Below, piece after piece: positions 36,890-44,938 of a stretch of DNA of 64,000 nucleotides (the first letter of the stretch is position 1; each line of letters opens with the position of its first letter). The notes under the pieces are model-generated. The model searched no databases. It had not been told where the DNA came from and was given only the letters and a program-made list of their open reading frames with translations. The DNA comes from Marinobacterium aestuarii (GTDB lineage: Bacteria; Pseudomonadota; Gammaproteobacteria; Pseudomonadales; Balneatricaceae): assembly GCF_001651805.1 (NCBI RefSeq), contig NZ_CP015839.1, positions 3,038,001 to 3,102,000 of the forward strand, given 5' to 3'. The translations under genes and the position numbers were made by a program.

Positions 36890-38482
36890 TTATTGTTTTG
36901 CATGCGAAATATGGGAAACCGATTTAATGATTGCATTTACCCTGAGACTTTCACCGGTCAGTTCATCCACACTTTGCCCTTCCTGAATCACAATAACGCG
37001 GTCGGCACCCTCAACCAGTTCTTCAAACTCGGAGGAGATCATCAGCACCGCCAAGCCGTTATCCGCCAATTCACGAATTAGCAATTGAATTTCCCGCTTC
37101 GCCCCGACGTCGATGCCCCGCGTAGGCTCATCAAGAATCAATAATTTAGGATTAGTCGCCATCCAGCGTGCTAATAAAACCTTCTGCTGATTACCACCGG
37201 AAAGCTGCGAGATAGGCTGTTCCATTGAACTGGCTTTTATACCAAGGCGATCCATGTAGCGCGCTACTATTTCTCGTTCTTCAGCTTCAGGGATCAAGCC
37301 CCGCCGGGCGAGCCGGGGTAACAGCGCCAGGGTTAGATTCTCCCGAACCGACAACTGCGGGATAATACCGTCCTGCTTGCGATCTTCAGAGCAAAACCCC
37401 AACTGAGCATTAATGGCATCGGTGGGCCGCTCAAACTCAACTTCACAACCGTCAATAAAGACCTGGCCGCGTTTCTGATCCCGGTCCAGTCCAAAAATGG
37501 CCCGTGCAACCTCAGACCGCCCCGCACCCAGCAACCCGGCCAAACCCAGCACTTCTGCTTTGTGCACCTTAAAAGATACATTTTTGACAGGACTCGCGCC
37601 CCCGAGACCCTTGACCGCCAACATCACTTCACCGATCGGCGTTGATTTAGCCGAAAACCCGGTCGTGCCCCCCGCTTCAACATCGTCGATACTGCGCCCG
37701 AGCATGCCGGCAACCATATCCAGCTTTGTCATTTGGGAAATGTGCTTGCGGTCCACCGTTCGACCATCGCGCATCACTGTGATTTCATCACAGATTTCAA
37801 ACAACTCATCAAGATGATGACTGACATAAAGGATGGCAACACCGGATGCCTTTAGCTCACGAATAACCCCGAACAACACACTCGTTTCGTGGTCGTCCAG
37901 TGAAGAGGTCGGCTCATCCATAATCACAATTCGTGCATCCAGAGCCACTGCCCGCGCAATCGCCACCAATTGCTGAGTTGCAATATTGAATTCGTTTAGC
38001 GGTTTGCGGACATCGAGATCCAGCCCAAAGCGCCGTAACGTCGACCTGGCATGACTGTGCGCCCGCTTCCAGTCCACCATGCCAAACCGCTTGGGCTCGT
38101 GCCCAAGGCAGATATTTTCCGTTATCGAACGGTAGCCGATAAGGTTAACTTCCTGAAATATGGTACTGATCCCTGCGCACTGAGCCTCATGGGGTGACCC
38201 GTAGGAGACCTTTTCACCCATGAAAAAAATTTCGCCAGCGTCATGTTTGTAGGCACCATTGAGAACCTTGATCAAGGTCGATTTTCCGGCACCGTTCTGG
38301 CCAATGATGGCATGGACTTCACCCGGCTGGATGATTAGCTCGGCATCGGTGAGCGCGGCTATGCCGCCGAAAGATTTATGAATACCCCGCATACACAAAA
38401 CAGCTTCCTGATCGGAAACTGCGCCCTGCAGCGCCGCTTGTCCCGCAATGGCCGCGGCCGGGGATAAGTCATGATTAATCAC
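36890..38482 (-). CDS. Double-domain sugar ABC transporter ATPase (YtfR/RbsA-like)
   Basis: 530 residues with two fused ABC ATPase domains. Walker A GQNGAGKST lies at 61-69, with a signature and Walker B (IVIMDEPTSSLDDHE) in the first half; the second half has the degenerate P-loop typical of RbsA (LLGAGRSEVARAIFG) and a strong LSGGNQQKVLLARW signature with LILDEPTRGIDVGAK. It powers uptake with the two permeases and the YtfQ-like binding protein encoded beside it. The N-terminal 25 residues ahead of the first domain are unusual. Confidence 0.93.
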   Translation of the reverse strand: MINHDLSPAAAIAGQAALQGAVSDQEAVLCMRGIHKSFGGIAALTDAELIIQPGEVHAIIGQNGAGKSTLIKVLNGAYKHDAGEIFFMGEKVSYGSPHEAQCAGISTIFQEVNLIGYRSITENICLGHEPKRFGMVDWKRAHSHARSTLRRFGLDLDVRKPLNEFNIATQQLVAIARAVALDARIVIMDEPTSSLDDHETSVLFGVIRELKASGVAILYVSHHLDELFEICDEITVMRDGRTVDRKHISQMTKLDMVAGMLGRSIDDVEAGGTTGFSAKSTPIGEVMLAVKGLGGASPVKNVSFKVHKAEVLGLAGLLGAGRSEVARAIFGLDRDQKRGQVFIDGCEVEFERPTDAINAQLGFCSEDRKQDGIIPQLSVRENLTLALLPRLARRGLIPEAEEREIVARYMDRLGIKASSMEQPISQLSGGNQQKVLLARWMATNPKLLILDEPTRGIDVGAKREIQLLIRELADNGLAVLMISSEFEELVEGADRVIVIQEGQSVDELTGESLRVNAIIKSVSHISHAKQ

Positions 38483-38582
38483 GGTAAACTCCTGGGAGTA
38501 TCCCTAAACGATGGATGTATATGGGAAGACGCCAGGCGCCCTCCCACTCACTAGCCGCTCTGGGCGGCGGGCATCATGCTGA

Positions 38583-39545
38583 TTAATAGGCTTCGTCTAT
38601 ATGCTTGGCAGCGTTATCGATAGTGAATATTCGATCCGAAACACGCACCCAGGGCTCAATGGTTTCACCGCCAACGTAGCGTTTTAAGGTGGCACAGGCC
38701 AGGGGGCCAAAGAACGGGCTGGATTCAACCGTCAACGCCATTTTCCCGTCGATAATTGCCTGCAGCGCATCGCGGGTACCGTCGATGGAGACAATGAGAA
38801 CATCAGTGCCCGCCTTGCGACCGGACGCTTCCAGTGCCTGAATTGCACCAATCGCCATTTCGTCATTGTGGGCATAAATGACATTAACATCCGGATGGGA
38901 CTGCAGCAGTGTTTCCGTTACCTTGCGTCCCTTGTCACGCGCAAAATCTCCGGACTGAGAAGCCAGGATCGTCATACCCGCGTGTTTGGCAATTTCATCA
39001 TCGAAGCCTTTTCTGCGATCATTCGCAGGCGATGATCCAGTGGTTCCCTCCAGCTCAATAATCTTCGCCTGCCCGCCGGTGTTTTCAATCAGCCACTGGG
39101 CAGCCAACTGCCCCTGCTCGATAAAGTTTGAACCCAAAAATGACACATAGTCACGGCCCGCTTGCGCGACCTTGGCATCAACACTCCGGTCAACCAAAAA
39201 GACGGGAATACCCTGGGATTTAGCCCGCATGACGGCCGGCAGCAGCGGTCTTTCTTCACGCGGCGGCAAAAAGATTACATCCACTTGCTGGGCAATCATG
39301 GAATCCACGTCCGAAACCTGTTTGGCAGCAGAGCCTGCGGCATCCGTATAGACCAGGTCCCAGTTGCAGCTCAGTGCAGCCTCTTTAAAACTTTTTGTTT
39401 CGGCGATACGCCAAGGGTTATTACTTTCAGATTGGGCGAAACCGACTTTGTAGCGTTCCTTTTGCTCCAGTACAGGCAGGCCCGCACTAACCATGCTCGA
39501 GAAAAGCGCTGCTGTTGCGGTCAACGTAATAATTTTATTTATCAT
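38583..39545 (-). CDS. Periplasmic sugar-binding protein, YtfQ-like
   Basis: 320 residues with a signal peptide (about 1-21, hydrophobic LTATAALFSSMVSA). The mature protein follows the E. coli YtfQ galactofuranose-binding protein closely in pattern: VGFAQSESNNPWRIAETKSF, IELEGTTGSSPANDRRKGFD, SQSGDFARDKGRKVTETLLQ, VIYAHNDEMAIGAIQALEASG, IVSIDGTRDALQAI. It delivers ligand to the importer encoded downstream. Ligand is a furanose or related polyol by homology; the exact one is not determined. The ATG has GGAG about 7 bases upstream. Confidence 0.92.
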   Translation of the reverse strand: MINKIITLTATAALFSSMVSAGLPVLEQKERYKVGFAQSESNNPWRIAETKSFKEAALSCNWDLVYTDAAGSAAKQVSDVDSMIAQQVDVIFLPPREERPLLPAVMRAKSQGIPVFLVDRSVDAKVAQAGRDYVSFLGSNFIEQGQLAAQWLIENTGGQAKIIELEGTTGSSPANDRRKGFDDEIAKHAGMTILASQSGDFARDKGRKVTETLLQSHPDVNVIYAHNDEMAIGAIQALEASGRKAGTDVLIVSIDGTRDALQAIIDGKMALTVESSPFFGPLACATLKRYVGGETIEPWVRVSDRIFTIDNAAKHIDEAY

Positions 39546-39763
39546 TGTTATATCTCCAGTGTTGTTGTTATAAAGAGCTATTTTTAAATTTATCGACCTC
39601 TGTTTAAAAACGTAAACAGTCCCTCCCGGACCCCAAAATTACGTCACATAAGACAATATCTATTAGCTATTAAAATGCTAAAAACCATCTATAGACTGAG
39701 ATACTCCTTTAATTAAACCTAAAAAATAACTGAATCAATTTTCATCTACTAATCCGCCAAATT

Positions 39764-39793
39764 AATACCCGGCAAAGCCCTATGCCGGGTATT
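39764..39793 (-). other. Leader hairpin between operators and the binding-protein gene
   Basis: Perfect 11-bp stem AATACCCGGCA / TGCCGGGTATT, loop of 8. It lies about 220-250 bp upstream of the YtfQ-like start and downstream of the operators. No T-run follows in the minus direction, so it is not an obvious terminator; an RNA-stability or attenuation role, or an older terminator, is possible. Confidence 0.6.
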
Positions 39794-39810
39794 TACATTA
39801 CAAAACCAGT

Positions 39811-39848
39811 AATATTCTAAATTTAAACCGGTTTAAGTTTAGAATATT
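39811..39848. promoter_or_regulatory. LacI-family operator (38-bp near-perfect palindrome)
   Basis: A 38-bp palindrome centred on TTTAAACCGGTTTAA with only one mismatched pair (Y/G positions) and flanks reading AATATTCTAAA / TTTAGAATATT. The ACCGGT core with symmetric TTAA arms is typical of LacI/GalR-family sites. It is about 285 bp upstream of the YtfQ-like start codon. Confidence 0.75.
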
Positions 39849-39912
39849 AAAAAAGGACTCCTTGATGCCGTCATTCCAACATGAGCTTTTATTCGATTCT
39901 GCGTCAAAAAAA

Positions 39913-39926
39913 TTAAACCGGTTGAA
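39913..39926. promoter_or_regulatory. Second LacI-family operator
   Basis: TTAAACCGGTTGAA repeats the core of the first operator; centres are exactly 90 bp apart, compatible with repression through DNA looping. Confidence 0.65.
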
Positions 39927-40165
39927 ATTCATATTCAAAACTTACAGGCAAGACATGATCATGTCAACTGGTAGAGGAAATACTTTTGTAACTCGCCCCA
40001 CGCCACACCACTGATCGAACGCCAATTTTCTCTACAGCGCCCTAATGCAACTGATGCAAACAATGGGTTTAGAGCCACTACCGCACGACACTCAGGTCCA
40101 ACAGACTCAACGCCCCATAGACGCCAACAGCCCGCTAGCGGTATCAACCTAACCCGCAAGAAACA

Positions 40166-40483
40166 TCACTTGTCCGCATCGCTCTTGTTCGACAGTTGCC
40201 CCAGCACATAGCCTGCGATACCGCTCAGAATGGCGCCTGTGATGTTTCCCTCCAGCCGCCCCGCCAGACTCAGCACCACCGTGGCCGCAATCACACCCAT
40301 CACAGTCACGGTTTTAAAAAACGACGGGCTGCGCAGTATATCCATGATGTTTTCCCTGGAATTGGCCACTGCGCGCCAGAAGAGCCCCCACATGACCACC
40401 AGCCCCACCGTTGCCAGCACCGCCAGCCCCGCGATGTACTCGGGACTCAGCGCCACCGCCTCAATCACTGCTTGCGCTTCCAT
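40166..40483 (-). CDS. Small membrane protein of unknown function
   Basis: 105 residues with two or three hydrophobic segments: EYIAGLAVLATVGLVVMWGLFW, KTVTVMGVIAATVVLSLAG and ITGAILSGIAGYVLGQL. Charged polar segments separate them and the tail is NKSDADK. AAGG sits just ahead of the ATG. Size and topology resemble small holin-like or accessory membrane proteins, but no family is recognised and there are no phage genes around. Codon use is normal, which supports a real gene. Confidence 0.6.
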   Translation of the reverse strand: MEAQAVIEAVALSPEYIAGLAVLATVGLVVMWGLFWRAVANSRENIMDILRSPSFFKTVTVMGVIAATVVLSLAGRLEGNITGAILSGIAGYVLGQLSNKSDADK

Positions 40484-40643
40484 ACCTTCATCCTCTGCTG
40501 CATTGCCGCTGCATCATCGGGTCACCCATGACCGTAAACATGGCAAAGTCTGGCGCAGATTGATGTGATCGGCGAGTTTTGCTGGTTTTTACAGGCCCGG
40601 GCAAAGCTTTATGGGCAACCCTGGAAGCCAGCTGGTGTCACGC

Positions 40644-41579
40644 CTAAGCGCCCGGCTTCAAGCCGCTCCCCATCCGGCCTGGACAGGTCTGCATCAGATA
40701 GCTGACAAAGCGGTCGAGCAGCAAGGTGCGCATATCCGTTGTACGCGTGATAAGGCCGGCATGGCGGGTGGGCATGTCCGACTGCAGGAAAGGCACAACG
40801 CAGAGCTGGCCTGCGTCCACCAGCGATTGAACAGGCAGAGACGGCAGCATGGTCAGATAATTCGAACTCTGCACCAGTGCGATAATCGAGATCGGCGAAT
40901 CCACCTCAATGGCAACGCCAATCTCGGTCAGGCCAGCTGAAATAAGGTAACTGTCCATTTGCGCACGCAGAAAACTGCGCTTGGGGTGAATGATCCATTT
41001 TTCCCCGCGCAGCTGCTGCGTGCTCACCTGGGCATATTGCGTCAATGGATGACCCTTGCGACAGAATATATTGACGCTGTCACTCCACAGCTGCTGCGCC
41101 TGCAGCCCCCTGGACTCATCAATCAGCACCAGCGGGCCAATCACCACATCCAGCTGCCCAAGCTCGAGCTTGTCGATAAGGTCGAGCATCAGGGTGCTGG
41201 TGACAACACAGGTCACATTGGGATTATCTTTCAGAAAGTCTGTTATCAGCGCGCTCAGCAGGTATTCCGAGATCATCGGCGGTACTCCGATGCGCAACAG
41301 CCCCGCCTTACCCTCACTCACATCCCTGGCATGCTCTGAGGCCTGGTTCGTCGCCATGCGAATGCTGTGCCCCTGTGCCGCCAGGGCCCTGCCGACTTCC
41401 GTTGCCTGCACCTTCTTGTTGCTTCGATCGATCAACAGGGCACCGACCCGATCTTCCAGAATTTTCATATTTCGGCTGAGTGCCGGCTGCGTCAGGTGCA
41501 GCTGTTCCGCCGCCAGACTGAATGAACCCAGTTCGATAATGACCGAAAGCTGTAACAGGTGCCGCGGATCCAGAGTCAT
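40644..41579 (-). CDS. LysR-family transcriptional regulator of the TTT-sulfatase operon
   Basis: 311 residues: an N-terminal winged HTH (LLQLSVIIELGSFSLAAEQLHLTQPALSRNMKILEDRVG) and a periplasmic-binding-like effector domain. It diverges from the TctC-type gene across 128 bp, the usual layout for a LysR regulator and its target. A dyad ATATCAAATTGATAT overlaps its own start codon, so autoregulation is likely. The effector is probably the transported substrate or its hydrolysis product (inference). Confidence 0.9.
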   Translation of the reverse strand: MTLDPRHLLQLSVIIELGSFSLAAEQLHLTQPALSRNMKILEDRVGALLIDRSNKKVQATEVGRALAAQGHSIRMATNQASEHARDVSEGKAGLLRIGVPPMISEYLLSALITDFLKDNPNVTCVVTSTLMLDLIDKLELGQLDVVIGPLVLIDESRGLQAQQLWSDSVNIFCRKGHPLTQYAQVSTQQLRGEKWIIHPKRSFLRAQMDSYLISAGLTEIGVAIEVDSPISIIALVQSSNYLTMLPSLPVQSLVDAGQLCVVPFLQSDMPTRHAGLITRTTDMRTLLLDRFVSYLMQTCPGRMGSGLKPGA

Positions 41580-41592
41580 ATCAAATTGATAT
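41578..41592. promoter_or_regulatory. LysR-type dyad over the regulator start
   Basis: ATATCAAATTGATAT is a perfect 7-bp-arm dyad containing a T-N11-A box, the LysR consensus, placed at the start codon of the LysR gene in the divergent promoter region. Confidence 0.6.
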
Positions 41593-41707
41593 AGTGGCTA
41601 ATAGTTTTATCATTTTAATTATGCAGGCGCAGATTGTACAGTAACTCCACGTCAGCACTCGGGCGAACAGGTCCCGCTCTAATAACAACACTCTGAGGTC
41701 CACAATA

Positions 41708-42652
41708 ATGAAACAACTGTCCCGGGCGCTTGCCTGCATCACCCTTGGCTTATCGGCATTGACACCGATATCCTCCTGGGCCGAGAGCTTTCCAGCCAAG
41801 CCCATCAAGGTCATAGTCCCCTTCGCAGCCGGCGGCCAGGGTGATGTCATGGCACGCCTGATCATCAAGACCATCGAAGAAAAGCAACTGATTTCCCAGC
41901 CCATTGCCGTGATCAATGTACCCGGCGGTGGCGGCACTATCGGCGTTCGCCAGGCCCACCAAGCCGACGCCGACGGCTATACCCTGCTGTATCTGCACCA
42001 GACACTGATGACCACCGAACTGCTCGGCAAGCTCAAGTTCGATTACCACGCCTTTACCCCGATCGCCGAGACCAATAACACCTGTCTGGCCACTGTGACA
42101 GGCACCGAATCAGGCATCGACAGCGCCGAAAGCTGGATTGCCAAGGCCCAGGCCGACCCTAAAAAGCTCAAGGATGCGACCTTGCTAGGCAGTGCTGCCC
42201 ACTTCACCACCGCCATGATCAGCAAGGCCGCCGATATGCAGGTTGGCCTGGTCAATGTCGGCGGCGGCTCTGAGCGCATCGCATCGCTGCTGGGCAACCA
42301 CACCCAGACCGCCGTGCTGGTCGCCGCACCAATAACGCGCAATCCGGGCCTCAAGGGTCTGATCTACTATGGGGAAGAACGCAATCCGCAGCTGCCGGAA
42401 ACACCCACGGCCAAAGAGCTGGGATATGACGTGATATCCTGCCTGAACAATGTCTGGTGGGCCCCCGGCGGCACCCCCGCCGACGTCGTATCTGTACTGC
42501 AAAATGCTCTGGCAAGCGCCCTTGAAGACCCCGAACTGATCGCAGCAATTGAGCAAAAAGGCGATACCGCCAAACTGGTTATCGGCGATGCCCTGGATGC
42601 GCGCCTGGCCGATATATATGCACGCCTGAAGTCCGTGGCGGGCGATATCTAA
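41708..42652 (+). CDS. TTT-family periplasmic binding protein (TctC/Bug)
   Basis: 314 residues with a signal peptide (about 1-25, LACITLGLSALTPISSWA) and the Bug/TctC hallmarks: FPAKPIKVIVPFAAGGQGDVMARLI, VINVPGGGGTIGV, ADGYTLLYLHQ, and the end LADIYARLKS. It is the high-affinity binding component for the TctA/TctB membrane pair encoded two genes later. In contrast with typical tct operons, a sulfatase gene lies between. Ligand unknown; carboxylates are usual for this family. Confidence 0.93.
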   Translation: MKQLSRALACITLGLSALTPISSWAESFPAKPIKVIVPFAAGGQGDVMARLIIKTIEEKQLISQPIAVINVPGGGGTIGVRQAHQADADGYTLLYLHQTLMTTELLGKLKFDYHAFTPIAETNNTCLATVTGTESGIDSAESWIAKAQADPKKLKDATLLGSAAHFTTAMISKAADMQVGLVNVGGGSERIASLLGNHTQTAVLVAAPITRNPGLKGLIYYGEERNPQLPETPTAKELGYDVISCLNNVWWAPGGTPADVVSVLQNALASALEDPELIAAIEQKGDTAKLVIGDALDARLADIYARLKSVAGDI

Positions 42653-42794
42653 CCTCTGCCGTCACGACCAACACGGCTCGCCACCAGCGCACCTGGCGCT
42701 GGTGGCGAAGCCTGAACCTCTTTCCCAAAACCCCTCCCGTTGTATACCCCGTATACGCGGAGGCGTTTACACATCCAGAATCAGGTAACACAAG

Positions 42795-44378
42795 ATGGCT
42801 GATCAACCCAACTACCTGTTTATCATTACCGACCAGCATCGTGCAGATCACCTGGGCTGTTACGGCAATACGATTGTAAAAACCCCCAATATCGATGCGC
42901 TGGCTGCGGGCGGCACTCGCTTCGACCGCTTCTATGTCGCCAATCCGATCTGCATGTGCAACCGCGCCAGCATCCTGACCGGGCGCATGCCATCACTGCA
43001 CGGTGTGCGCCACAACGGTATTCCGCTGTCCACCGATGCCACCACCTTTGTCGATCTACTCAGGGATGCCGGCTACAAAACGGCCCTGATTGGAAAATCC
43101 CATATTCAGAACATGACCGGACTGCCCGCCTCCATTGGTTACAGCGCGGATGAGGGCATGTCTGAGCCCTCTAAAAGCCTGCAAGAAGCCAGCAAGCGCC
43201 TGCGCAAGGGCGATGCCTATGACCAGGAACTGAGCAAGCGCTGGCGGGAAGATCCGCAGCACCGTGTCAATGCGCCCTTTTATGGCTTTGACGAGGTGCT
43301 GATTGCCAATGATCATGCCGATCGCGTGACCGGTGACTATGAAGTCTGGCTGCAGCAACAGTGCCCCGAAGCGGACAGCCTGCGCGGCCCCGAGAACGCC
43401 TTGCCGGATGAGCGCTACAACGCTCCCCAGGCATGGCGCACCCGCGTACCGGAGGAGCTCTATCCCACGAGCTACATCGCCCTGAAAACTCAGGAATATA
43501 TCGAGGAGCACGCCCAGAGCGGTGAAACAGCGCCTTTCTTCCTGACCATGTCCTTTCCCGACCCGCATCACCCTTTTACGCCGCCGGGAAAATACTGGGA
43601 CCTGTACGACCCGGATCAAATCCCGCTGCCGGAATCCTTTGGCAAGGGTGATATTCCGCCACTGGAGTCCCTGCGTCAGGCACTGCAAGAAGGCAAAAAC
43701 CACCGTAACAGCCAGGATCCCTTTATGGTGACAGAACGTGAAGCCCGGGAAATCACCGCCCTGACCTATGGCAGCATCAGCATGATTGATGATGCCATAG
43801 GGCGTGTGATGGAAACGCTGAAAGCCTCAGGCCTGGCCGACAATACTATTGTCTGCTTTACCTCGGATCACGGTGACTACATGGGCGATCACGGCCTGAT
43901 GCTCAAGTTGCTGATGCACTATCAGGGGCTGATTCGGGTCCCGTTTATCTGGCATGATCCCACCCAAAACCAGCCGCCGATGACGGATGCGCGCCTGTGC
44001 AGCAGCATTGATATAGCACCGTCCATTTTGCGTCGCAGCGGCATCCAGCCGTTCAACGGCATTCAGGGCATGGATATTCTGAGCACGACTCAGCCTGAGC
44101 GCGATGGCCTGCTGATCGAGGAAGACAGCCAGCGCGTCATGGTCGGCTTCGACAAGCCACAGCGCGTGCGTACCTACCTGACACAACGCTGGCGCCTGTC
44201 ACTGCGCCACGGTGAGAGCTGGAGCGAACTCTACGATCTGGAAAATGACCCCCATGAGCTGTGCAACCTCTGGGATAATCCCGATTACCAGACCACAAGG
44301 GCGCAACTCATTGAAGACATGATGCGCGAAAGTATCGCCATGCAGGATCGCTCGCCGCTGCCCAGCTATCGCGCCTGA
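42795..44378 (+). CDS. Sulfatase-fold hydrolase with atypical CxCxR activation motif
   Basis: 527 residues, alkaline phosphatase/sulfatase superfamily. Metal ligands show in FIITDQHRADHLG (Asp13) and FTSDHGDYMGDHGLM (about 355-369). The catalytic motif is ICMCNRASILTGR: Cys53 is where the formylglycine normally forms, but position 55 is Cys instead of the usual Pro/Ala of C-x-P/A-x-R. The rest (TALIGKSH, SMIDDAIGRVMETL) is normal. It may hydrolyse a sulfate ester or a phosphonate/phosphate monoester. No signal peptide, so it is cytosolic. It lies between tctC-like and tctB-like genes, so its substrate is probably what the TTT system imports. Confidence 0.88.
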   Translation: MADQPNYLFIITDQHRADHLGCYGNTIVKTPNIDALAAGGTRFDRFYVANPICMCNRASILTGRMPSLHGVRHNGIPLSTDATTFVDLLRDAGYKTALIGKSHIQNMTGLPASIGYSADEGMSEPSKSLQEASKRLRKGDAYDQELSKRWREDPQHRVNAPFYGFDEVLIANDHADRVTGDYEVWLQQQCPEADSLRGPENALPDERYNAPQAWRTRVPEELYPTSYIALKTQEYIEEHAQSGETAPFFLTMSFPDPHHPFTPPGKYWDLYDPDQIPLPESFGKGDIPPLESLRQALQEGKNHRNSQDPFMVTEREAREITALTYGSISMIDDAIGRVMETLKASGLADNTIVCFTSDHGDYMGDHGLMLKLLMHYQGLIRVPFIWHDPTQNQPPMTDARLCSSIDIAPSILRRSGIQPFNGIQGMDILSTTQPERDGLLIEEDSQRVMVGFDKPQRVRTYLTQRWRLSLRHGESWSELYDLENDPHELCNLWDNPDYQTTRAQLIEDMMRESIAMQDRSPLPSYRA

Positions 44379-44445
44379 ACAGGCACCGGGCAGGAAAGGC
44401 TCGCTGCTAAACCATGACCCTATATGAATCCTGGGAAACCTATTC

Positions 44446-44928
44446 ATGAACAACATTAAAAAAGATCTTGCAGCGGAACTGGCCAGCCTGACACTCCTGG
44501 CAGGCGCAGGCATCCTGCTGGTCTCCGGTGCCGCCTCGCTGCCAGGGCCGGAGTACGACCCACTGGGGCCCGCGGGCCTGCCACGGCTTGTTGGCATCGC
44601 CGTGCTGGTGCTTCTGGCAGCTCGCCTGGTGTCCATTCTTCGCCCCCGGCATTGTGCGCCGGCACAAAACAACAGCGGACCAGCACCCAAACCGCAGCTC
44701 AAGCGCACCCTGGGCAGCGCAACCCTGACCATCATCTATCTGCTGGTGATATCCATTGGAGGCCTGCCCTTCGCGCTGGTCACCGTCGCCTATCTGGCGC
44801 TGCTCGGCTACTGCATGACGAATTTTTCAATCAGGAAACTGCCACTGGTGATACTCATCGCCGCGGTGGTTGGCGTCGGGCTGAGCTATCTGTTCGCCGA
44901 TGTTCTGAACATCATCTTACCGGGTTGA
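44446..44928 (+). CDS. TTT transporter small membrane subunit (TctB-like)
   Basis: 160 residues with four hydrophobic segments, including GAGILLVSGAASLPGPEYDPLGPAGLPRLVG (the usual TctB periplasmic loop with GPAGLPR), and a basic loop of low similarity. It pairs with TctA. It follows the sulfatase by 67 bp and is separated by 10 bp from tctA-like, indicating an operon. Confidence 0.88.
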   Translation: MNNIKKDLAAELASLTLLAGAGILLVSGAASLPGPEYDPLGPAGLPRLVGIAVLVLLAARLVSILRPRHCAPAQNNSGPAPKPQLKRTLGSATLTIIYLLVISIGGLPFALVTVAYLALLGYCMTNFSIRKLPLVILIAAVVGVGLSYLFADVLNIILPG

Positions 44929-44938
44929 GGTAGCTACC

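Larger units (their letters stand above)
39546..40165. promoter_or_regulatory. AT-rich control region upstream of the YtfQ-like operon
   Basis: 620 bp with no convincing gene, far lower GC than its flanks. It contains a leader hairpin (39764-39793) and two LacI-type operators (39811-39848, 39913-39926). The right part (39930-40165) shows nothing further; a short minus-strand frame there has no recognisable feature. Confidence 0.6.

Noticed and set aside
39959-40159. A 66-codon minus-strand frame
   Set aside because: No ribosome-binding site, no recognisable motif and unusual composition; lies in a control region.
42795-44378. Choline sulfatase (betC) assignment
   Set aside because: Activation motif is atypical, and a TTT carboxylate transporter rather than a choline system surrounds it.
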